A DNA stretch of 5,447 bases, from assembly GCA_943333015.1 (NCBI GenBank), contig CALQRR010000142.1, forward strand, positions 1 to 5,447, given 5' to 3'. The notes beneath the pieces were generated by a model, which did no database searches, was not told the origin of the DNA, and was given only the letters and a program-made list of their open reading frames with translations. Position numbers and translations under genes: made by a program. Of the stretch, positions 1-5,447 are shown piece after piece (within the stretch, counting starts at the first letter, position 1; the number at the start of each line of letters is the position of its first letter). The stretch is from Chitinophaga pinensis. GTDB taxonomy: Bacteria > Bacteroidota > Bacteroidia > M30B66.

Positions 1-2225
1 ACTTCAATCATCTGAACCGGAAGGCCAGGGCGAAGATCGCCGTCGATGCCGTTTGCCACACCAATCAAGCCCATCACATTGTGCGGAAGTTTGGAGCCGG
101 CGCCGAGTTTTTGATTATCGACCCGGGAGAAATAATACTCCAGATTGATACCACCACACACAGGAGCTGCGGCATTGAGAATGCTGAGCAGGTACTTTCC
201 TTGGGGATCAATTTTATAATCATACGAGTTCATAAATGAACGACGATCTAAAAACAAACCTTTACTTAATCCGCGCCGACCCACCACACAAAGTGCATTG
301 GTTGCATGGTTCAATTCAGGACGCGGTTCGAAAAGTGAAACGGAGCGTGAACGGATTTTCTCGTGAATTTTAGCTGCACTCAGATGTGTATCAATCGAAG
401 CTAATCGACGAGAGCGCTCTTTGGCATTGTCATCAAGCGCCTGCTCAAAAGCAAGAACATGTTTTTTATGATTCTGAGCATTCTCCGGAAACAACGCATG
501 TTCATCGTAAAACACAACTTCATCGCGCGTGGTATCGTGAAGTGCCCCAACAAACTGCGTCGTATCAGGAATCTGAATCCCACGTTCCCGCAGCGCTTCA
601 CGTACTTTCGGATGATTGGCCATGTAACATAGCACACGGGCATTGACCGATCCCGGGCGACCAGAACAGGCACCACAATCGTATGCAGCATAATGTGGAT
701 TATTTACACTGCTGGAACCATGTCCAACCACATAAACAATCGGGGCAAAATTCGCCACGAGTCCAATGCTTTTGAGTTGATTCTCCACACGGGTAATCAT
801 CTCGTCGATGGTATATCCTATCTGAAGATCACCTTCCCGCTGATCAGCTCCCGTATTTTCGATGGTGAGGGATGAAAATTGATCCATGTGACGCAACGAT
901 GTAGCTGTAGCCGGACTCATCGTCGGTTTGAAGAGATTTAAGAACAACCGAAAAGCCGACCAGAAGCCAAGCGTTTGTGTAATAATCCATCCCTGAAACA
1001 AGCCATGACTCCTTTTGGTAAAATGGACATCCGTTTCGCGTTTGGTCGTACTTCCGATTTCCTTGATCAGATATTTTGGATTCATCGGAGCCGGACAAAG
1101 CTTGGTATGAAAACGACCATCTTCAGGTTGATAAAAGAATTCCACCCCAAAGAAACCAGGCGTTCCGAATGTTTCGCAAGCAGGATCTTGATGTTCAAGA
1201 TGTCGGCGGATAGAACATTCCCGATCATCAATACAAAACATGGCCTGAAAACTATGCGGCTTTTTTATTTCCGGCTTGTCCGACTCAACCTCTATGCCTT
1301 TGAGCACTTCATCGTAATACGTCCACTCAAATGCTTCCTGCCAGAGAATGTATACCTCGTTCAGTTCAGAGTCGGGAACAGATGCAAAAAGATCAACGGT
1401 TGGCGCTGTGATACGTTTACTCAAGGGTTCCCAATGCTCTCCGAAATGATAATCCAGCGTATCGATCTCCATGAGCAATTCAAAGAGAATGAGATCCTTC
1501 AAGCTGATTTTCTTTCGGTCCAGCAGGGTATTCGGATCATTTTCAATGGCAGAAACCATTCCCGACCACCCTTGATGCGCAAATTGCTGGTCAAACAGAT
1601 ATTGCTCATACAAGGATTCATCACTCACTAAAATATCGAGTAATGATTTGATGGTGCAATGCCCTTGGAGTAGTAATGTTTTGGAACGCGGAGATTTGAA
1701 AAAGCTGAGATAGCTATTCCTTTCAATTTCGCGCAGAGAGGACAGAAAACCGGACTGGCCCGCGGGAAAACGCCACATAGAAATTCCCTGATCGAGGTAG
1801 CTGCATAGCACACGAAACAGTGTTGGATGCACCTGAGAATCGAGGTCGATCTGAAACTGTTTCTTCCAGTTTGCCCGTAATTTTCCAATGCGTGGAGAAA
1901 CAGTCGTGTTGTACTCCTTTTGAAGCATCCGTTCTTTCCACTTCGCCACGTTGGCTATCCCCATGCGTCTTTCCACAACATGCTCAAGGACATCTTCTCG
2001 CACGCGTTTCTGAACAAATAAGTCACGGTATTCCTCTAAGGTGAGGGAAACGCGGTATCCATACATTTCCGAAGCACTTCGAATAGCCGCATGGAATTTA
2101 CGGTCCTGAAATGCGTGTAAAGTATTGTGGTGGATGAAGTCTTTCAAAGGTGCCTGAGCGGGCAGATAGTGCTTCAATTCATGGAGCAAATGATGCTCAT
2201 CGAATGATGAAGGTTGATTTTTCAT
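1..2225 (-). CDS. dabA: DabA (DUF2309) inorganic carbon accumulation subunit, C-terminus cut off by window edge
   Basis: The protein is read without a stop from the ATG at 2225-2223 to the left edge: 741 codons plus two bases. DabA is a peripheral, zinc-binding, beta-carbonic-anhydrase-like protein. With membrane partner DabB it is thought to convert CO2 to bicarbonate in the cytoplasm, driven by a cation gradient. Family hallmarks seen in order are FIHHNTLHAF near residues 30-39, HQGWSG at 217-222, CIDDRE at 331-336, VGHGSSSVNNPHYAAYDCGAC ending at C520 (given here only by position 500-520), and the APVCGGINLEYYFS stretch near the C-terminus. The residues matching the zinc site of Halothiobacillus DabA (Cys351, Asp353, His524, Cys539) are C331, D333, H502 and C517, with identical spacing within each pair. 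Family members usually exceed about 800 residues, so a short C-terminal part is missing. It is the last gene seen in the operon, 23 bp after the porin. The family call is very secure; the role in this organism is inferred. Confidence 0.95.
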   Translation of the reverse strand, partial: MKNQPSSFDEHHLLHELKHYLPAQAPLKDFIHHNTLHAFQDRKFHAAIRSASEMYGYRVSLTLEEYRDLFVQKRVREDVLEHVVERRMGIANVAKWKERMLQKEYNTTVSPRIGKLRANWKKQFQIDLDSQVHPTLFRVLCSYLDQGISMWRFPAGQSGFLSSLREIERNSYLSFFKSPRSKTLLLQGHCTIKSLLDILVSDESLYEQYLFDQQFAHQGWSGMVSAIENDPNTLLDRKKISLKDLILFELLMEIDTLDYHFGEHWEPLSKRITAPTVDLFASVPDSELNEVYILWQEAFEWTYYDEVLKGIEVESDKPEIKKPHSFQAMFCIDDRECSIRRHLEHQDPACETFGTPGFFGVEFFYQPEDGRFHTKLCPAPMNPKYLIKEIGSTTKRETDVHFTKRSHGLFQGWIITQTLGFWSAFRLFLNLFKPTMSPATATSLRHMDQFSSLTIENTGADQREGDLQIGYTIDEMITRVENQLKSIGLVANFAPIVYVVGHGSSSVNNPHYAAYDCGACSGRPGSVNARVLCYMANHPKVREALRERGIQIPDTTQFVGALHDTTRDEVVFYDEHALFPENAQNHKKHVLAFEQALDDNAKERSRRLASIDTHLSAAKIHEKIRSRSVSLFEPRPELNHATNALCVVGRRGLSKGLFLDRRSFMNSYDYKIDPQGKYLLSILNAAAPVCGGINLEYYFSRVDNQKLGAGSKLPHNVMGLIGVANGIDGDLRPGLPVQMIE

Positions 2226-2248
2226 TTTTTGAATAATCAGAAATTAAA
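2226..2248 (-). promoter_or_regulatory. A/T-rich porin-dabA spacer, dabA translation leader
   Basis: This 23-bp gap separates the porin stop codon from the dabA start and has only three G or C bases. On the coding strand it ends in a run of A residues directly before the ATG. No Shine-Dalgarno-like GGAGG is present. Bacteroidota commonly start translation from A-rich, SD-less leaders, so this fits the chosen start. There is no room for a promoter plus a terminator, which supports co-transcription with the porin. Confidence 0.5.
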
Positions 2249-3580
2249 TCAAATAGCCACTTGAAACTGAACTGTGATACAGTTTTTTCGTCCACTGAAT
2301 GGCAAATCTCCACTTGTCGCATTGCTATAAACCGGACGTTGTTGCCAGTCGAGCGTTACTTTTGCGTTGTGGTTGTTGAGGAAGAAATTGACACCGGCAT
2401 TGGTCATCTGCATCGGTTTGTCGAGTCGGCCATAATCGCCCAACATGTAACAAAAGTAAGGCTGAATGCGGAGTTTTTCCGGATTGGTCCAGCCTTTTCC
2501 TAACAGATAGCCCACCTGTGTGTAATACACGGTTCCTGTGCCAAAGAGCGGAAAAGCATTTCCTGCACCATTAAAAGATGCCTGCGAAGAAACGGTTCCG
2601 GATGCCGGATTCATCACACCGTTATTGCGCAAATAACCCGTTCCATAATTATTACTGTACACCGAAACATAGGCAGTGAGCGCATCACCAGCTTCTTTGC
2701 GTAAAGGCAAATCCAGAAACACATCGGCACCCAGTAAAGCCATATCGGTGCGCACCGTATCAACCATACCCGTTTTTCGCCACATGGCATCGTGCTGAAA
2801 TATATACCCGGCTCCCACATTAAAAACCCGTTTGGCTCCCAAATACGATCCATTCAAATACGGTGTGAGATTGCTCTCCTGATCGAGAAATTGCCACATC
2901 AGATAACCCTGATACTGCTTATTAGCTGCACCAGAAGCAAACGAAGAATTAGCAGAAATGGGCGAAGCCGTGGAATACAAAGTCGACTTCTCAAAATTCA
3001 TGGGATCTGTCACCTCCAGCCGGTAATCGAGCTTCCCCAACTTGCCTTTCGCATACAGACTAAATTTCCGATTGAATTGATCCGTGGCATCAATAGTCGC
3101 AAAGGGAAAAATCGGACTATCCATAGGCAGAAAAGTAACAATGCTTGCATTGGAAAGGCGCGATAAACCAACCCAATTTGTCAACCCACCGCCAATGCTA
3201 AGCTTGTCCTTAACCACGGCATATTCAGCAATGGCATCGTGAAAGAAAATGCCCTGCTTGCGATCACTGAGGTGATTGAGGTTATTGACGCCCATCTGAA
3301 CATAGATGAATGAGCGTTTGTTGAGCGCGCCAAACATCTGTATTCGACTTCTGCGGATTCCAATATCGAACGTTTCCGATTTTGGCGTTCCTTCAACGGT
3401 AGAACCTGGATTACTTTCATTGTAACGCGCCCAGATTTGATTGGTGAGCGTGAATTTCAGAAAATGGCTTCCGTCTTCATTGAGTTTAAGCGTGACACCT
3501 GCGCCGTTAAACGGATCCATTTGCGCCATTGCAGATCCAGCCCACGCAAGCGCAGACAGGATGAAAATGATTTTTTTCAT
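2249..3580 (-). CDS. Outer-membrane beta-barrel porin (phosphate-selective-porin-like)
   Basis: The 443-residue protein begins with a classic signal peptide: MKK, a hydrophobic core, then Ala-Met-Ala, with cleavage most likely between A19 and Q20. The mature part of about 424 residues is rich in alternating polar/hydrophobic stretches with aromatic residues and Gly/Asn turns, as expected for a barrel of roughly 16-18 strands. The segment FDIGIRRSRIQMFG (71-84) resembles the conserved early 'RRxR' strand of Porin_O_P/OprO-type porins. The chain ends ITVQFQVAI, a plausible last strand, although it lacks the usual terminal Phe. It should sit in the outer membrane and pass small solutes, probably anions; the substrate cannot be read from the sequence. 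The start lies 2 bp after the SulP stop, which suggests translational coupling, and dabA follows 23 bp downstream. Its position between two DIC-type genes suggests it serves the same substrate. An alternative is a general porin of an uncharacterised Bacteroidota family. Confidence 0.85.
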   Translation of the reverse strand: MKKIIFILSALAWAGSAMAQMDPFNGAGVTLKLNEDGSHFLKFTLTNQIWARYNESNPGSTVEGTPKSETFDIGIRRSRIQMFGALNKRSFIYVQMGVNNLNHLSDRKQGIFFHDAIAEYAVVKDKLSIGGGLTNWVGLSRLSNASIVTFLPMDSPIFPFATIDATDQFNRKFSLYAKGKLGKLDYRLEVTDPMNFEKSTLYSTASPISANSSFASGAANKQYQGYLMWQFLDQESNLTPYLNGSYLGAKRVFNVGAGYIFQHDAMWRKTGMVDTVRTDMALLGADVFLDLPLRKEAGDALTAYVSVYSNNYGTGYLRNNGVMNPASGTVSSQASFNGAGNAFPLFGTGTVYYTQVGYLLGKGWTNPEKLRIQPYFCYMLGDYGRLDKPMQMTNAGVNFFLNNHNAKVTLDWQQRPVYSNATSGDLPFSGRKNCITVQFQVAI

Positions 3581-3582
3581 AC

Positions 3583-5217
3583 TCAGAGCTGCGTGAATGG
3601 TTGTTTAACTGCTGCTTTTTTCCGAGATGCAAGAGCATGCTTCGAAAGTGGTGTGTGCCCTTCCAGACCGGTAACGACAAACGTCCCACCCGCCCGAACA
3701 TAAGCTTGTTCGAAATTGTGCAAATTCTCCATCACCGAATGATCGACTAAGCGTGTGCGGTCGAAATCGATGATAATGTGTTTTCCTGTAGGAATGCGTT
3801 CAAGCTGTTTTTTAAACCCAAGAAAATTACTGAAGATGGCCGATTTCTCAACGTGAATGGTATAGATCTCCTTTTCTTCATCAATATTCAAGGTCAGGAA
3901 AGGCTTGAAAAAACTCGATGGAGGAACTCCGTTGATGGTGTGTATGATGAATTTCACCAGAATCCCCACAGCGATACCGATTAACAGGTCAGTAAGTAAC
4001 GTTGCGACGATTGTCGAAATGAAAATCACTAACTGTTCGCGCCCCACATGGAATACATGTTCGAATTCCTTGGGTGATGCAAGTCGGAAGCCAACAAAAA
4101 TGAGCATGGCAGCCAATGCGGCAACAGGCACGAGTTTGATGAGCGGAACCAATGCAACAACAAAGAGTAACAAAAAGGCCCCATGAAAAAAGTTAGCCCA
4201 GCGACTTCGTCCGCCATTGCTGATATTGGCAGAGCTACGGGCCACTTCAGAAATCATGGGTAAACCACCCAACAAACCTGCAATGACATTCCCAATACCG
4301 ACAGCACTTAGGTCTTTACTCAAATCGGATTTCTTCTTATTGGGATCGAGCAAATCAATAGCACGGCCCGTAAGTAGCGACTCAAGCGAACCAATCAAGG
4401 TGAACATCAACAGGTATTTCAAAAAAATAGGCAACAAATCAGGATTCGTCATTGCTGAAAAATCCACATTAAAGTCAATCTTGAATTCACCGGGATTCAC
4501 GAGTGGTTTTCTGGCTTGATACGCCAAATCAGTCAGGTGAAAATACTGCCCCATTAAAACGGCTACAATCAAAACGACCAAGGCCGGAGGGACTTTTGCG
4601 AGAAATCCCTTCCCAATATACTTCCAGCCAAAGAGTATGATTAAACTCACACCACCAATGGCAGCAATGTGCCATTCCATGTTCATGATACTGTGCGGCA
4701 CCATCATGAGCAGATCGAGCGGTTCTTTTCCTTTGAGTTCAGAAGGAAGAATACCCACAGCTAGGTGAAGTTGTTTCGACATGATGATGATCCCAATGGC
4801 TGCAAGCATGCCGTGAACCGCAGAAAGCGGAAAGAAATCGGCCAAACTGGCAACTTTGAGTTTACCTAAAATAAACTGAAGCAAACCGGCAATGGCCACA
4901 ACTCCTAAGGTTAGGTGCCAGCCAACGATGAGATCACCTTTTCCAAGTTCATCAACAGCACCTGCACAAATAACGATGAGCCCGGCAGCAGGCCCTTTAA
5001 TCGTTAGTTCGGAACCTGCAAACAAGGAAACAATAAGGCCGCCTACAATTGCGGTCAGTACACCCATGATGGGTGGAAAATTGGATGCTCCAGCAATACC
5101 CAGACACAGCGGAAGGGCGATTAAAGAGACGAGAAATCCGGAAAGCAGGTCGTGTTTCCAGAACTGCTTCATCGAGGAAAATATGGAATTGGGTTTTAGA
5201 ACACTGGATGAATTCAT
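3583..5217 (-). CDS. SulP-family inorganic anion transporter with C-terminal STAS domain (candidate bicarbonate or sulfate carrier)
   Basis: The 544-residue protein has a hydrophobic membrane part (about residues 22-430, expected SLC26/SulP fold with 14 segments) followed by a STAS domain (about 445-535). Family features are the opening LLSGFLVSLIALPLCLGIA (24-42), the TM3 half-helix region TIKGPAAGL (72-80), the S-L-E-S motif at 277-280 with an acidic residue in the usual TM8 site, the GLLGGLPMISEVARSSANI stretch (314-332) and the following GGRSRWANFFHG. The STAS part has the beta-strand HIIIDFDRTRLVDHS (480-494), where S494 lies near the position phosphorylated in anti-sigma-factor antagonists. 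SulP proteins move sulfate, bicarbonate, chloride or dicarboxylates across the inner membrane, often with Na+ or H+. Sequence alone does not fix the substrate; the adjacent dabA favours bicarbonate. It is the first gene of the operon. The ATG at 5217 is the longest start; Met16 at 5172 also precedes the first membrane segment and remains possible, as neither has a clear Shine-Dalgarno sequence. Confidence 0.93.
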   Translation of the reverse strand: MNSSSVLKPNSIFSSMKQFWKHDLLSGFLVSLIALPLCLGIAGASNFPPIMGVLTAIVGGLIVSLFAGSELTIKGPAAGLIVICAGAVDELGKGDLIVGWHLTLGVVAIAGLLQFILGKLKVASLADFFPLSAVHGMLAAIGIIIMSKQLHLAVGILPSELKGKEPLDLLMMVPHSIMNMEWHIAAIGGVSLIILFGWKYIGKGFLAKVPPALVVLIVAVLMGQYFHLTDLAYQARKPLVNPGEFKIDFNVDFSAMTNPDLLPIFLKYLLMFTLIGSLESLLTGRAIDLLDPNKKKSDLSKDLSAVGIGNVIAGLLGGLPMISEVARSSANISNGGRSRWANFFHGAFLLLFVVALVPLIKLVPVAALAAMLIFVGFRLASPKEFEHVFHVGREQLVIFISTIVATLLTDLLIGIAVGILVKFIIHTINGVPPSSFFKPFLTLNIDEEKEIYTIHVEKSAIFSNFLGFKKQLERIPTGKHIIIDFDRTRLVDHSVMENLHNFEQAYVRAGGTFVVTGLEGHTPLSKHALASRKKAAVKQPFTQL

Positions 5218-5269
5218 AAGAAGTGTTTTCTGAGATCGCTGTTAGAAACGAACGATCGGATTTGAAATG

Positions 5270-5279
5270 CCTGGCCAGG
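5270..5279. repeat. 10-bp perfect palindrome CCTGGCCAGG
   Basis: A perfect 10-bp palindrome lies about 53 bp upstream of the SulP start. On the minus strand it follows directly on a second short inverted repeat, GGAAT-GA-ATTCC. It could be part of an operator or of 5' leader structure. Short palindromes also occur by chance, so function is only a suggestion. Confidence 0.4.
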
Positions 5280-5286
5280 AATTCAT

Positions 5287-5300
5287 TCCGTAAAAACGGA
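5287..5300. repeat. Short inverted repeat TCCGT-N4-ACGGA
   Basis: A perfect 5-bp stem encloses a 4-base loop (AAAA on plus, TTTT on minus), about 70 bp upstream of the SulP start and 7 bp from the 10-bp palindrome. Together they could fold as a compact structured leader in the operon mRNA. The stem is short and no T-run follows on the minus strand, so it does not look like a terminator. Confidence 0.35.
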
Positions 5301-5423
5301 GCTGACAGCAAGCAAAAGAAAAGTTGAGTTGGATGGATTGAAATCAAACCGTATGTAAAAAAATTACCGGGAAAGCGGGACCTTTATCAGGAAAACGCGC
5401 GTGATTCAATACACACTAATGAA

Positions 5424-5444
5424 GCTTGTTTCAGATGAACAAGC
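5424..5444. terminator. Hairpin GCTTGTT-N7-AACAAGC, possible weak terminator of an upstream gene
   Basis: A perfect 7-bp stem with a 7-base loop lies at the right edge of the window. On the minus strand it is followed by TTCATTAG, a poor T-tract, so it could end transcription of a minus-strand gene beyond the window or be a regulatory dyad. On the plus strand the downstream sequence is not visible. The stem has only three G-C pairs, which weakens the terminator reading. Confidence 0.25.
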
Positions 5445-5447
5445 AGG

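Larger units (their letters stand above)
5218..5447 (-). promoter_or_regulatory. Upstream leader of the SulP-porin-dabA operon, no gene seen
   Basis: This 230-bp stretch precedes the first gene. No convincing coding region lies inside it. On the minus strand one frame entering from the right edge stays open only to a TGA at 5389-5387, too short to identify as the tail of an upstream gene. The operon promoter should be here, but no good match to the Bacteroidota pattern (TTG near -33, TAnnTTTG near -7) is visible at proper spacing. The region contains several short inverted repeats, annotated separately. Confidence 0.5.

Noticed and set aside
401..691. 96-residue minus-strand open frame
   Set aside because: It is in a different frame from dabA and covers the zinc-site region, where the dabA reading matches the family exactly.
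975..1631. 218-residue plus-strand open frame
   Set aside because: It lies wholly antisense to dabA, whose motifs are unmistakable, and its translation shows no recognisable domain. It is a shadow of the real gene.
1..2225. Possible frameshift or pseudogene in dabA, since no closed open frame covers it
   Set aside because: The stretches checked base by base at the left edge, around 650-730, 900-960 and 1200-1240 stay in the frame of the ATG at 2225, and family motifs run in the correct order. The frame lacks a stop only because the gene runs off the window.
4997..5347. 116-residue minus-strand open frame starting in the leader and overlapping the SulP start
   Set aside because: Two thirds of it overlaps the conserved N-terminal part of SulP in another frame, and it shows no domain or helix pattern of its own.
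5313..5366. Promoter-like elements on the minus strand: TTCTTTTG at 5320-5313 with TTTG at 5348-5345, and TAATTTTT at 5366-5359
   Set aside because: The first pair deviates at the key A of TAnnTTTG and has 24 bp between elements, longer than usual; the second lacks a suitable TTG element upstream. Neither is strong enough to annotate.
5419..5447. Possible plus-strand gene start (ATG AAG CTT ...) at the right edge
   Set aside because: Only nine codons are visible and they overlap the hairpin; there is no way to tell a real divergent or following gene from chance.

Overview
The window carries three genes, all on the minus strand, packed head to tail and read from right to left: a SulP-family anion transporter with a C-terminal STAS domain (5217 to 3583), an outer-membrane beta-barrel porin (3580 to 2249), and a DUF2309/DabA protein (2225 to the left edge, C-terminus cut off). 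The gaps are 2 bp and 23 bp, so this is almost certainly one operon. No gene is supported on the plus strand.

Organism: probably a member of the Bacteroidota. The signs are a Gram-negative-type porin with a short signal peptide ending at an Ala-Met-Ala/Gln cleavage site, moderate GC content by eye, no clear Shine-Dalgarno sequences, and an A/T-rich leader directly before the dabA start. This is a family-level impression; no marker gene is present.

Layout: 5218-5447 is a non-coding leader with short inverted repeats and a possible hairpin at the extreme right end. It should contain the operon promoter, but I cannot place it with confidence. The SulP, porin and dabA genes then fill the rest of the window.

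How the genes may work together: DabA is the carbonic-anhydrase-like subunit of an energy-coupled dissolved inorganic carbon (DIC) accumulation complex, normally paired with the membrane protein DabB. SulP proteins include bicarbonate transporters such as BicA. A porin between them suggests a locus that moves bicarbonate/CO2, or a related anion, across both membranes. This functional reading is inference from gene order. DabB is not in the window and may lie just outside either end.
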